Of a DNA stretch of 64,000 nucleotides, positions 51,901 to 64,000 are shown in pieces (position 1 is the first letter of the stretch; each line of letters opens with the position of its first letter). Origin of the DNA: Moringa oleifera. Lineage: Eukaryota > Streptophyta > Magnoliopsida > Brassicales > Moringaceae. Below the pieces are notes generated by a model, which ran no database searches, was not told where the DNA came from, and saw only the letters and a list, made by a program, of their open reading frames with translations. Position numbers and translations under genes: made by a program. The stretch covers positions 7,992,001-8,056,000 of the forward strand of contig JAJFZO010000230.1 in NCBI GenBank assembly GCA_021397835.1, read 5' to 3'.

Positions 51901-54900
51901 TAAGGTGAAAGAGATGGGTTATAAACTTAGTTGTTTATTAGATTCTGAATAAGATTCGTAATTTGCAACACTGAATCACTTTCTTTCTTGTAGAGGTTTC
52001 TAGTTTCAATAATCAGTTTGACTTGAACGATTCTGTCCTGCTAATAACTCTGAAAATGGTTTCGTTTAAATACTATTCTGAGGTCATGTTCTCAAGTATT
52101 TTATCTGAATTGAGAAGGGTTTTCCTTTTAGTGCCTAATGGATCCAAGTGTTAAACTCCTTAGGAATTCTGTTAATATGATTTAAATTTTTTTGCTGCTT
52201 CAGGAGATTGAATTTGCTCTGTTCAATTGCACTAGATGGGATTTCTGGCATTGTTATGATTCATTCCATTCATCTTGTTTGAGCTTATGTGCTGAATGAG
52301 ACCTGATATGCTCCAAGTCCATGATTGCATGGCTATTTATCCTTGTGAAAGTTTTGGTGCATATAACTTATGGCTTCTGAGTGAGGCAATTATGGTTTGA
52401 GTGCATATTGTTGCATTATATATGTGGCCAAGGGATAAGGAGTTACTAAAGTCTGCTCCTTCGGTCTGGTAAGAAAAAAAAAAGAGAAAAAATCTGTTCC
52501 TTTGGAACTTAAGTAATGGGAAAGGTTAATCATTTGTTGTAAATAAACTGAGTGTCTGTTGAATAAACTATACATGGTTAAGTGTGCTTTGTTGATCTTA
52601 GAATGCATTGAAGGCAGAAAGATTTGTTGCCTTGTTCCCTCGTTTTACTTTATGTGACTGTTTGGCATCCGGAGAACATTTAAACCTTATTGATCGTCTG
52701 GTCACTGGAAAGCTTCATGTATGTCTTTAAGCAACTACTTGTCATATTAAACTATCAAGGATGATATGGAAGTTAGCTTGGGGTGTGGAGCCCTTGACAT
52801 GAGTGGGTAATAACCATTGCCAAAAGTTGGATTTTCCTGCTGATTTACTTTCTCTTGAGAGAGTGAAAACAGTTGCTTATAGCTAGAGTTGGAGATACTT
52901 GTGGTTAATGAGGGGGAAGCTGTGCATGTCAAGAAGGATGATACCTGAAGAAAGAGAAATGATCAACTCACCTCCTAGCAAGAATGATAATAAAATCCTT
53001 TTTGCATTCAAAAGTTTGAATGTAATGGTGGTTGTTCATCCTAAAATTTAGAATTCTTTGAATGTATGTAGTACCTGTTAGCTGAAGTTTATTTGATGAT
53101 AATTGTATGAATTGAAAGATCTTTTGTTTCTAGGTAATTTTATTTCCATTTGAACCTTCTTACTAATGCATGAAAGTTGTTCCTTTAGACCTTGGAGTTG
53201 TCATGCATAATAGATATCATGGACTGGCTTGCTGGGATATTTTAAACCATGAGTCTTATATGGTATGTTTAATCATGGTTTTAGTTTTTGGTAGGCATTT
53301 TCAACTTGCTGAATGGGATGTGATGTCTTGGGAGTTGTAAGTATTGTCAAAGGGGCTTGAGTGATAAAACTGCCAACTCAAAGTTGACTAGGTTCAACCC
53401 TGAGTTATGATGAGTTTGGTTATGTTATTCTGGAAGTTAGGCGCTTTCTAGTGCATATCTTTGATGATTGTATTCTACTTGTCATGAAGTGCTTCTTATT
53501 TTGAGGTAGGGGAACTAGTGAAAGGTGAAGTATGCCAGTAATACTTAGCTTTGGAAGAGTAATTTCATATTTCTTTCATTTTGTGTTGTGCGTTGCATAC
53601 TGTCAGTGAAGCACTGTGTTGTCCCTGATGAATTTCTAGTTAGTTTTGACCTTTTTTTTTCTTTGAAGAAATATTTTTGCTTGAAGGTTTGTTGTCATGG
53701 TGTTTCATTTCAACTTCTATGTTGCAAGTTGCTTTTCATTCTGTCCTTGTTCTTGGAGGTATTGAACACTATTTTAAGTTTTTCTTTTTGAGTGTTGTTA
53801 CTTCTTGTAGGTTGTGCATGCCTTTGTAGTAAAAATAAGATGCATGTCTTTTTCCTATTACCTTTTGAGGTGAAACCTGATCTATTTTGTGTCTGTCCAT
53901 CTGTGGGGAGAAATAGGTCGACAGAATTTTTTTTTTTTAAAAAGAAGAGAGAGAGAGAGAAAGAAAAAGGGGAGAAAGAGAGATTTATGTTTTGTCATTT
54001 CACTTGTATTTTGTGGGCTTTTCTACTTGAAGTTTTAATTTCCTGTTTCTACTTACTGCTTTTACTGTCTTGTTACATCTAACAGCATACTTATTTGTTT
54101 GACAGTCTTGCAGCCATTGCAAGGAAAAGGCCTCTCCACTATGGTACTGTTCTTTCTGCCTTGCTTGATTTTAATCCAAACCTTGAGGCAGCGAAGGGAT
54201 ATCATGGTGCCAGTGTCCAATATTCCATAAGAACTGCTTTTTTAGGCTTCCTGAGATGCACTCATCCAGCCATTATTGAGGTAAAGTTATTCTATGTTTT
54301 GCATCTTCAATTTTTTTCAACTCTGAATATTTTTTGATAATTGAACCTTAGCTTTAGTTTGAGGCATTGTAACAATTTCAGTAAAAATTGATGATCTTCG
54401 CGATAAATTTTGTACTTCACGAATCAGTAAGAATCCCTGTGGAAAAAAAATTTAAATTTGCATACATATTACTTTATGGGCCTTAAACTGTAAAGTTAGC
54501 TCATTCGTTCTGGTTAAAGATTGAGCAAATAGATATGAGTTTTTGTTACAAGTTCTATAGTATCATTTTCTTTTCTTTTCATGGAAGATTCTAGATGAGC
54601 AGCCGCCCTTCTGTTGCTGAAACAGTTTCCTATCTATGTAGCGACAGGAGAAGCAGCATCATATCTAAATTTCCATCGAATCAGCTGTTCATCTGCTTTA
54701 GATCTTCTACTTTTATTTATTGGCATGTGGGTTTTCTTTCTTTCTTTTTGTCTTTTTCTTTTTAATTGTGAAAATGAGTCGGGCAGTTTTTCGTGGTAGA
54801 AAGAGGATTTTGAAGCCCAAAAGGAAGACCGAAGGCTAGTTTAGAACTCCTTCTGGACAATTATATTTTAATTAGAAGCAAGAAACTGAAGCATCGGACG

Positions 54901-57900
54901 TTAGTTGTCTGTCCAATCTTGTGCCTGACCAGTATGGTGCTCTTTCCCACTTGCAGACAAGAGATAAATTGCTTAGAGCTTTGAGAGCAATGAATGCTGG
55001 GGATGCTGCTGATCAAGTTATCCGTCAAGTTGATAAAATGATGAAAAATAATGAGCGTTCAATACGTGAAACTCGGTTGGGCAGGGTAATTACTTTTCTT
55101 TCCTGTCCATCAGAATCATACTAGTCCATCTAATTTCTTGGACAACTCTTTCATGTTAAACTGTCATGTACATCAGGATGATCAAATGTCGAGCCAGCTG
55201 CCTGTTTCAGGGGATCTTTCAAAGAAAAGATCTATGCCTCAGGACAATGAGGAGCTGATCAATGGTCTTGAGTTTGCTTCTAAGCGCAGTCGCCATGGTG
55301 CCAATACATATTTGGCTTCACCTGTTCAGTTAAGTGATTCTGGGCAGGAGTCTGTTTCTGCAAATGGAGTTTCTCCTAATATTCCTCGTTTTGATGGTGA
55401 TTTGACCCCTGTGGAACAAATGATTGCCATGATTGGCGCTTTACTAGCTGAAGGAGAAAGAGGGGCTGAATCACTTGAAATTCTTATTTCAAAAGTTCAC
55501 CCTGATCTGCTGGCAGATATTGTGATAACCAACATGAAGCACTTGCCGAAGAGCCCCCCACCTTTAGCAAGACTTGGGAACTTGCCACCAATGCATCCAG
55601 TTGGTTCTCTAAGTGGTCCTGCACAGATTGTGGCACCACCTCCTCCGATAAATTCTGTACAATCTCCAGTTCTTCCCACGCAACTTCCTTTTCCTTCATC
55701 TACCGCAATCAGTTCATCGTTGTCTGATATGCCCATTGTCAACAATTTTGCTACAGATTCTAAACGTGATCCGAGAAGGGTAATTATCTATATACTGTTA
55801 CTTTTGATCTTAATCTGCTGCATATTTAGGATGCTTAAGTTTCTTTTGCTCCAGAGTAAGTTACTTGTAGTTTTTCAGGATCCCCGTCGCTTGGATCCTC
55901 GGCGTGTGGGCACCACCACTGTAGCATCATCAGTAGCTGTTCTGGAGGATGCCAACTCTATGCAGTCTGAGTTTGATGGTTCTATCTCCCCAAATAAGCC
56001 TCTTTTGCTACCTGCAGCAGCTGTTGAGCATCCTCTGGGGCTTATGGTGGCCAACACCAAAAGTGATGAAAAGATTTCAGAAATTCTTCCAGCTTCTGGA
56101 ATTGATCAACATGATGCCAAAGAGGACATTTTGGCTCGTCCTGAAGACATTGATCCTGTTTTGGAGGTCAACACTTCTTCAGATTGCCCAGATTCTCCTC
56201 TTCAGGCAGTTGATGATGATTCTACTGAAATGAAGTTTTCAAACGTTGAAATGAACGATTGGACTGATTCATCATTGTTGCTGGAATCTGAACAGCATTC
56301 TCGTGCTGTATCAAACACAGTTGCATGTGAGGAGACCTGTCGGGAGTTACCTTTGCTCCCGTCATATATTGAGCTGACCAAAGAACAACAAAAAGATGTG
56401 CGAAATTTGGCTATTGAAAGGATCATTGACTCATATAAACTTCTGCATGGGTTGAAGTTTAGCCAAATGCGGATGGCATTGCTTGCCCGGTTGGCTGCTC
56501 AGGTGGGATAATATATCTTGTTGTTTTAGTTCTTTATAAAACATGGAATCTATCCTGTACTAGAGATTTGTGATTGTTTTTGTGCAAAGTGTCACAAGAC
56601 TGTCACCTTGATCTTGAGTTGAAGCTTATGGTTGTGCCCACGTTTCTTTCGTTCCTGTCCAACTTCATAAATTAAGAAGAGTTGGATATTATGTACAGAT
56701 GATAAAATTTATCACATCAGCTTTAGACCTTCTGAGAGGGCGGAGCACCTATCTTCAAAATATGTTAAGGGCAAGAGCATCTTGATAATGCTTAATTATT
56801 TATTTACAAACAATAGATAATCGATATTGATATATTAGTTAAGCAAGTGGATGAACATAACAGGTTTGCTAGATTTGTTTTTTGTCTGTAAAAGAAAAGA
56901 ACTGTTGTTTGAATGTCAGAGGCTCTTCGGGGCTCAATCGGCTGCTAGGTTACATCTGCATTCCCCCCTCCCAACTACCATTTTTTGGTTTTACTTTTAT
57001 AGAGAGCGCACCAAATGCAGCTTGTTCTAAAATATAAGTCCATGAGTTGTGGCAGATATCATGCTGACATCTTAATTCATCAACTGAAAGGGAATCCACT
57101 GGTATATCTCATCCTTGGTTTTCCACATGCCCATGGCCAAAACAAAAATTATGCTTTATTCTTTCCTTTCTTGTTTGTCAATATCTAACCCTATCTAGGA
57201 GAATGCTGAATCTTGATGCTGTTCTATAACAGGCTGCTAGCAGGCCCTTTTCGCCCAATTAACCTGCACATTGTTAGTTGATGTTCATTTATGTCTATGG
57301 GAAAGTGAATTTACAGATTCGCGTCTAATTATGTTCTCTTCCAGATTGATGCTGATGATGACATCGTCTTGATGCTACAAGAACATATTCTCGTGGATTA
57401 TCGACAGCAAAAGGTGATTGCTTTGTTAACCATTTGGTTCAGTTACTTTCTTCGTTGTCTTTGCTCCCTGGCCCTTGCTTTTTCCATTGTCAGCTAAAAG
57501 TAAAAGAGAGTGCTCCAGTTACTTTTCAGTGCAGTAACTTTACTTGCAGGTGCATCATATGTTAAACAATTGTTTGGAAATTACTTGTGAAGTGTTCCAA
57601 ATTACTAACAAAGATTCCCAAAGCCAGCATAAATATAATGATTTTCAAAGAAGCAGATAAAAATTGATTACTATATATTCGGACAGAAAGTCTCTAATTT
57701 CATTGTTCTAGCTCCACATAAATATGTTATATATCGGGTTGACCGTTGTGAGTTTGTTTGTTAATCAATCCATTTCCTGAACATCTTTTTCTTTTTTGCA
57801 CCAGGGGCATGAACTTGTGTTGCACATTCTCTACCATCTGCATTCACTTGTGATCTTGGGTTCAGTTGAGAACTCTTCATATGTTGCCGTTGCATATGAA

Positions 57901-60900
57901 AAATTCCTCTTGGCAGTGGTAGGCAGTTATTTGAATGGTTAAACCTTATTAATTTTGTGGAATTTGCTCTCTCTGAACTCTTCTGTTGTAGGCAAAGTCA
58001 TTGCTGAACACTCTTCCTGCTTCAGACAAGTCTTTTAGTAGACTTCTTGGTGAAGTACCTGTTTTGCCTGACTCTGCCCTGAAGCTTTTAGACGACCTCT
58101 GCTGTTCTGAAGTTCATGATCCCAACGGAAAAGAGGTCCATGATGGTGAGCGTGTCACTCAGGGGCTGGGTGCTGTATGGAGTTTAATTTTGGGCCGTCC
58201 AAATAATCGACAAGCCTGCTTACATATAGCTTTGAAGGTAATTTGGTCTTGAAACTATCATAAGACAAACTTGTTTACCATTCATGTGCTTTTATCTGTA
58301 TTTCTTAAATCCTCTGTACGATCATTCTTGTCTGTTGTGGATAGTAGTTGGATACTTATTTAGTAGTAGTAAAAACAAGTGGCTTGCTGCAAGTCTTGTT
58401 TCTGCTGTTGTTTGATCTGGTATTTAATGATCCTGGTGTTATGCTTGGTGTTGAACTTGTGAGCCAAAAATTAGCTTATATAGTCTTCATAAACCTGATT
58501 TTAGAAGAAGAGAAAACAAATAAAGCTGCAAATATTGATGTCTATGGCAATGGACTAGCAAATGAAAATAGGGAAAAGAACTTCTATAGGAATTCTCTCC
58601 AAACTAATTTCTAGGTATAGATATTTGTGCCTGCATGACAATTTGTTCTGTGTCTGGCCAAGATATTTGTTTAGCATTATTTACATGAATTTGATTTTCT
58701 CTTGTTAACGCAACAGTGTGTTTCTGATTATCATAACTACTTAAGGCTGATTTATTTGCCACTAGGGTTATCTACCATAACTTGCTCATTTTCCTTCTGC
58801 ATACCTGCTAATAAACATGTTTATCAAGCTGGCATGCATTGGGGACTGTTTGTGAAATGGGTTCTCAACTTTTTGACTTTTGTGAGTCTTTGTGCATGTA
58901 TGCCTATTATTCTTTTGTAATTATTTGTGTTTTTGAAAACTAAATAATCTATGATGTCTTATTTCTTAAAGTAGTTGTTAGTTTCTTTACAGTGATCTTT
59001 CATACTGACATACAGGTCCTCGACTAAAACAAAACTGGTGGATCTGAAATGCTCTGTATCTGTGGGGTGAACATAGATTCTCAATTTGTGTTATATATGC
59101 TGCGTTATGAACCACAAAAGAGAATATTCGTCTTGGTTTTAAATTCGCCCTCATAATCTTTTGTATAAAACCTTGATATATAGATTTGATGCACAATTGC
59201 AAATATGGGCTGTGTAGATGTATCTAGTTGCTGCAGTTCTCGTTCCATATGTAAATTGGGTGTAGAAATGGTGGATAAAACATCAAAATATCTCCACATT
59301 TATTGATGTTGTATAAAACAGTATGCTTGAATGTGGCAGCTTCCATGTTGGTAAATCTTGAGGGGGCTCACAAAATGACTTCAGATTGTTTCTGCTTTAA
59401 AGAAAAGAGGACTGCTGGGCTCTCAAATCTTTTCTTTTTTCTCTTTGTTTTTTTTTTTGGGGGGAAAGGGGGGGGGGGGGGGGGGGGGGCCTTGCGAGGA
59501 GATATGTTTTGTATCTGTGACAAGTATTATGATTTTTTGAAATTTAGTGGTTTGGAGAGTGGTGGACATGGAATATCCTTGACTGTATGACTGCCTTGAC
59601 ATTTGTAGACATTTCATTCACGTGATCTTATTGTTGCTTTATTATTTGTCACTTATGTATTGTTGCTTAATGGCAGTGTGCTGTTCATTCACAAGATGAC
59701 ATTCGAGCAAAAGCTATCCGGCTGGTAATAAACTCAATGCTCATCTACAATTTTATTTCTTCCTTATGCACAAATTCTGTTACATGTTTTAATGTGCTAA
59801 GTTTTTCTGGGTAGGTCGCAAACAAACTCTATCAGTTAAGCTACATATCAGGAAATATTGAGCAATATGCAACAGATATGTTGCTGTCAGCAGTAGATCA
59901 GCAAACTTCAGATGTAAAAATTCCACAATGTGGGACCACATATCAAAGAACCGAAGAAGAGGTATAATATGTCTCACATTTAGCATATTTCCTTTAATAT
60001 CAATCCCCAGAAAAATGAACATTTTGTTAGGATATCTTACATTTGTTTTGCTTGCTTACAGTGTTTTTGACTTCTGGTTTCCTGCTGGAAATTCTCTTCA
60101 GGTTGGAAGCCAGGAAACATCCATTAGTGGCTCTCAAGTTTCGGATAGTGGAACCTCTGTAAGTGACTCAACAAGGGGTGCTCTACCTGATAGCAAGAGT
60201 GTTTCAGCTGTGTCATTTCTGGAAGCTCAAAGGCTCATTTCCTTGTTTTTTGCTTTATGTACGAAGGTTTGTCGAAGCTTGCTGCGATACTGATAATTGT
60301 AAAAATACCACAACTTATTATCTTTTCTGGTAATGCTGACAGAAGTTTGTTTTCTTTCAGAAACCTGGTCTCCTTCAACTTGTATTTGATGTTTATGGGC
60401 GAGCCCCAAAAACTGTCAAGCAGGTGTGGTTTTATTTGTTGCAATATGATTTACGATTGTAATACTAGTTTCTAATAAATTACACTATTTTGGTGTGTTG
60501 GCCAGTGGCCAGTGCATGGCACTTCAAATGGGTTCACTAAAAGTAATTTTTATGTGGTAACTTCATTTGTTTAGTGTTGTGACCACTTCTACCTTGTAGC
60601 TTTTTCTATTGTTTGTTAGTGCTTGTCTACTGGATGACCAAACTCCAGACAAACCCACTTTAGGATAAGGCTTGACCCAGACAATAGCAATCTAATAAAG
60701 TGGAAATGCGAACCTGTCCAATGGTTGCATTGTCTCAGCTGGGCCTATAATGGCAGGCCCATTTGACATGGTATAGTGTAACTTGATTGAATAGATTTGA
60801 GTATTTATGCCAACCAGTAGGCACTAATGTAATAAACTATGTTTGCATGATTAGCGGGCTATCAGCACCTCCGCAACAGGGAAACTATCCTTATCTAATA

Positions 60901-63900
60901 GAATTTCATTGCAACATGGTGTTTCTATGCTCCTCTCTCTCTGCCCCCTGGAACCTATCTGCTTGTCCCTATGTCTTCTCTCTCCTCTCCATTTCTTTTT
61001 ACTTTTTTCAATTCTTGTGCTTGAGAAATAGGCAACATGGTTTTCAATTGCTCCCTTTCTGTTGAAATATGAATGTTAGTAAATGTGTTTACATACCATG
61101 ATAGAAAACTTACAGTCTGCTCAAAATGATAGAAAACTTACAGTGGTCTTTATCAGATTGGTTGTTTAGACTGCATAATGCTTGTTAAGTGAGCCTCAGC
61201 AAAATCATATCTTCCGTTAATGGTTAATTTCTTCCTTGCTGCTGATGCAGACATTTCATAGGCATATCCCTGTCCTTATAAGAGCTTTAGGTTCATCGTA
61301 CGCTGAATTGCTCCGTATAATATCTGACCCACCTCAAGGAAGCGAAAACCTTTTGACACTTGTAAGTCTCCATTTGACCTGAATTTCTTTTTACTTTCTC
61401 TATGTATAGGTTGTGCTTACGAAGGTTTTGTTTTAACTAGGTGCTACAAATATTGACACAAGAGACAACACCTTCTTCTGATCTGATAGCGACTGTTAAA
61501 CACCTATATGAAACTAAGCTAAAGGTTCTGATAACAAAAGTTTCTATATTTTCTGCCGTTCTACTTGCAGGATGTTACAATTCTTATTCCAATGCTATAT
61601 GAAACTAAGCTAAAGGATCTGATAGAGACTGTGCAACTATGATTCTTTTGCAGGATGTTACAATTCTTATTCCAATGCTATCTTCTCTTTCCAAGAATGA
61701 GGTCTGCTTCAGATTTCCTGCATCTTTCATCTTTTTTTTTTTGTTTTTTTTTTAACTTTTTTCTCGAAGGGGTCTGTTTGTTGTTATCTTCAATTACCTT
61801 TTTTTTTTTTTTAATCATGGTATTAGATTTCATATCAAAATATGCAAAAGGTGTTGATGGGAATTGCATATCAACAGTGATCAAGGAACTTCAATGTGTC
61901 CTTGGGGAGGGAGGAGTATTTGGAATCAATATTCACAGATCAATATCATGTGCAATGCCATTTTATCTTCCACTAGGAGTTCATATTCTTTCATCCTCCA
62001 TAAAAAAAGTGATATGGCACTATTGTTTTTGTTTGAATTGGTGTTATGCTTGGTTCGTGACAACCTAAAGGGCAGTATACTTCAATATTAAGTCTAATTT
62101 GTCTTCAGCTTTTGTCATTTAGCGTTGGTAAAGATAACCTCTGTTCTCTCTTTTGCTATGCATGTTATATTTCTTAATGGGTTTTATGTAATTTTTTGTA
62201 TGGGGAAGAACAAAAGTTTGCTCCTTGTGGAGTTTTTGGTATGAAATTTGTGGTAATTAACTCTTTGGAGGATTAAGATAAACTAACTAATTTGGTGTCA
62301 TTCTTCTTATAAAAGTAGAATTTGCTTAGACTTATAGATCATAAAGGGGAATGTAGAGAATGAGCTTCAATGCTACAAAATTGATCTGTGTTATCTAGCA
62401 ACCAAATCTTGTGGGATGCTATTCTTCAAAAAAGTTGTATGAAGTCTCCAAAGATACTGACTAGAGGGTCTTATTTCACATTTGATTTAATAGTCTTGCC
62501 AATTACTCTTTTTCTAACAGGAGTCCAATTTATTGTTAATTGCAAAAGGTTATGTTATTGAAGATGATATTAAACTTCATGTAAAGTTTTTAATATATGT
62601 TGCCAATAATCATCTCATGATCACAGGTTTTGCCTATTTTCCCTCAGCTTGTCAACCTTCCATTAGACAAGTTCCAGATGGCACTCGCTCACATTCTGCA
62701 GGTATGTGAATGCCCTGAGAATTTTCTAAGTTAGGCCAAATTGTATATGCTTCTTTATCATGACTAATCTTTGATGACAATGGATTGGGTTTGCTTCTCT
62801 CTTTCCGATGTCGGTTGTCAGGATATTCAGGATTCACATGTGTCTACTGACATTAGTCGGTTTCATATTCCTGTGTTCTTTTCTATTATTTCTGTTGAAA
62901 CCGAAGGGAGTATACTGATTCTTGAGATTGCTATGTAGAGTTACGGCAGAGTTTAGAGTTAAGAAAATATATTAGCAATGAGCGAACTTTTGAAGAATAC
63001 GTATAAAAATAGTATGCTTTGGCTGGACAAGGGTCTCTGATTCTATTTGTAAACTATCATTCATATCTTAGAAATCATTGTTAGTTGTGTTGATCAACCA
63101 TACTCTAAAATGAATAAAGTTTTTATTTCATTTTGTGCTGCTGGAGTTCTGTGACCAGCGTTTTATATAATTTATGTATGCATTCCTCTATTTTCTATTA
63201 CTTTCTGAGGTTGAGCTTACATTTTTAAGTACATTCTTTGGTAATTTCTTACTATGTTGTTCAAGCCGAAATGCTAGTTTAGAAGGATATGAAGTATACC
63301 TTTCGAATGGGTTATTATGGCATCAGAAGTTGCTAAGATTTCATTACTGTCTGTGGCAGGGTTCTGCCCATACAGGTCCAGCTTTAACACCTGCAGAAGT
63401 ACTGGTTGCTATCCATGATATTGTTCCTGAGAAAGATAGCCTTCCACTGAAAAAGGTAGGTCTTGTAACTTCTAAATTGATGTTCTGTTCATTTCAGCAA
63501 AGTCTCAGTTTCTACATAGGCAATTGCCTGTAGTCATGATCTTCCATAACTAGCTTTGTCCTAATATCCCATTAATGGGAAGTGATCATATCTGAAGTCC
63601 ATCTCAACTAACTAATGTGGAAAAGTATGCAGTTGTGGGGTAGGTTTTCCTATGGTAGGTTGACCCAGTGTAACAAAAAAATAAAAATAAAAAAAAAATC
63701 ATAACTTCAGTTATCAAGGGTAGGATATGTGGCCCTTTTGCCATTCAGGCCTATCAACATGGATTTTATCTGTTAGGGTCTAGCAGGCTACTTTCCCCCT
63801 TCAATTACCTGGACCATTCTTTTGGTGCCTTTATTTCCTCCGAAAAAGAGTATTTATTTTGACCCTTCTATTACACCATCTTGTGGAATCTTCCTCATTT

Positions 63901-64000
63901 CATGGCCTTCTGTTAGTGAATCTGATCACCACCCCCCCCCCCCAAAAAAAAAAAGAGCTTCTGTCATTGAAGGAGTGCATTGGATATGCAATTATTTAAC
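42987..64000 (+). CDS. ESP4: Symplekin / ESP4-like mRNA 3'-end processing scaffold (3' end beyond window)
   Basis: Symplekin/Pta1 scaffold of the cleavage and polyadenylation machinery in the nucleus; Arabidopsis ESP4 also affects RNA silencing. Exons: 42987-43195, 43908-44067, 44716-44808, 46093-46195, 46333-46495, 54106-54280, 54957-55085, 55177-55779, 55879-56502, 57345-57413, 57805-57918, 57992-58237, 59677-59724, 59815-59961, 60102-60266, 60361-60423, 61251-61361, 61441-61524, 61654-61701, 62627-62701, 63360-63455. That is 1,175 residues so far; Arabidopsis ESP4 is about 1,470. The start MMAGTASRDQ leads into LSLLAAANNHGDLAVKLSSL. Features in order: N-terminal HEAT-like symplekin region (about residues 40-340), RKRPLHYGTVLSALLD, the marker block LTPVEQMIAMIGALLAEGER, and the triple DPRR element across exons 8/9. 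C-terminal symplekin-type helices start near residue 780. All phases are consistent. Intron 5 is 7.6 kb. Two upstream-adjacent ATGs (42987, 42990) are equivalent. Confidence 0.95.
43564..43597 (+). repeat. 17-base tandem duplication in symplekin intron 1
   Basis: The unit ttgcttctgccagtgag occurs twice head to tail (43564-43580, 43581-43597), perfectly matched. Confidence 0.85.
45275..45301 (+). repeat. (TC)n tract in symplekin intron 3
   Basis: A pyrimidine-only TC repeat with one interruption. Confidence 0.7.
53352..53402 (+). mobile_element. Possible tRNA-derived SINE relic (A/B boxes)
   Basis: GGGCTTGAGTGATA (from 53353) resembles a pol III A box, and GGTTCAACCCT (53391-53401) a B box; they are about 37 bases apart, the spacing of plant SINE heads. 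No terminal poly(T/A) tail or target-site duplication was found by eye. Confidence 0.35.
53944..53981 (+). repeat. GA-rich low-complexity tract in intron 5
   Basis: A purine-only run of GA repeats interrupted by A and G runs. Confidence 0.7.
59459..59489 (+). repeat. G-homopolymer tract
   Basis: Six Gs, AAA, then 22 Gs in symplekin intron 12, next to a T run. It can form a G-quadruplex on the plus strand. Length is likely unreliable in the assembly. Confidence 0.85.
61098..61144 (+). repeat. 28-base-period tandem repeat in symplekin intron 16
   Basis: atgatagaaaacttacagt occurs at 61098-61116 and again at 61126-61144. Confidence 0.8.
61504..61678 (+). repeat. Tandem duplication across the symplekin exon 18/19 junction
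   Basis: Unit 1 (61504-61594) holds the end of exon 18, the intron and the first bases of exon 19. Unit 2 (61595-61678) repeats ctatatgaaactaagc and gatgttacaattcttatt. In unit 2 the donor GGTTCT has become GGATCT, so the duplicated exon 18 tail cannot splice at that site. Unit 2 also carries GATCTGATAGAGACTGT, echoing GATCTGATAGCGACTGT inside exon 18 (about 61479-61495), so the rearrangement is compound. Confidence 0.85.
63456..64000 (+). other. Partial intron 21 of symplekin to the window edge
   Basis: The sequence after donor GTAGGT at 63456 is non-coding. It holds an A-rich tract near 63677-63700 and a C12-A11 homopolymer pair at 63932-63954. The gene should continue beyond the window. 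Confidence 0.6.

Larger units (their letters stand above)
46496..54105 (+). other. 7.6 kb intron 5 of symplekin
   Basis: The donor is TG|GTGAGT at 46496 and the acceptor GACAG at 54105; codon TG|T restores Cys-Leu-Ala-Ala, so the two exons belong together. The intron has only short open frames, none with a recognised domain. It contains an (AC)n/(AT)n patch near 47013-47030 and a GA-rich tract (53944-53981). A possible tRNA-derived SINE relic lies at about 53352-53402. No LTR, reverse transcriptase or transposase was recognised. It is much longer than the other introns of this gene (up to about 2.0 kb). Confidence 0.6.

Noticed and set aside
61571..61642. Using the first GATGTTACAATT copy as exon 19
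   Set aside because: It lacks a working donor and runs into a stop; the second copy at 61654 continues in frame as SSLSKNE and splices to VLPIFPQL as in the family.

Overview
The window is nuclear DNA from a eudicot plant. It has seven intron-bearing gene loci with canonical GT-AG splice sites, plant-specific families (Aux/IAA, plastid glutamyl-tRNA reductase, CC-NB-LRR, WAV3-type RING E3), very AT-rich intergenic DNA and telo-box (AAACCCTAA-type) leader motifs. The exact lineage cannot be resolved from sequence alone. All exon boundaries were read by hand from splice sites plus conservation of the expected protein.

Layout. (1) 1-3246, plus strand: an IAA9-type Aux/IAA auxin repressor whose start codon lies just outside the left edge. 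(2) 3247-16200: about 13 kb of AT-rich DNA without a recognisable gene. It contains a few GC-richer islands, one of which (about 13.0-13.4 kb) carries a cluster of W-boxes and a G-box. (3) 16763-19198, plus: a RING-H2 plus vWA E3 ubiquitin ligase of the WAV3/WAVH1 family, with a TATA box, a GA-repeat leader and upstream ORFs. (4) 21950-25818, minus: HEMA1 glutamyl-tRNA reductase, the committed step of tetrapyrrole and chlorophyll synthesis. (5) 30220-33493, plus: ATP-dependent PEP carboxykinase in 12 exons. (6) 34124-37738, plus: a CC-NB-LRR disease-resistance gene that is intact apart from one in-frame TGA in the CC/linker region. A decayed duplicate of PEPCK exons 10-11 follows at about 37.9-38.2 kb. 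(7) 39543-40743, minus: UFC1, the E2 of the UFM1 pathway, with a tandem duplication of its 3' end. (8) About 41.06-41.27 kb: a decayed NB-LRR N-terminus. (9) 42987 to the right edge, plus: a symplekin/ESP4 mRNA 3'-end-processing scaffold with 21 exons visible, one intron of 7.6 kb, and an internal tandem duplication across the exon 18/19 junction. The gene runs out of the window.

The genes do not form a pathway; this is a normal plant gene neighbourhood. The segment between PEPCK and UFC1 has been reshaped by local duplication: a PEPCK fragment on the far side of the NLR, a second NLR relic, and a duplicated UFC1 3' end. No new multi-gene system was recognised. The most interesting signals are these small-scale duplications, the NLR internal stop and the W-box-rich island.
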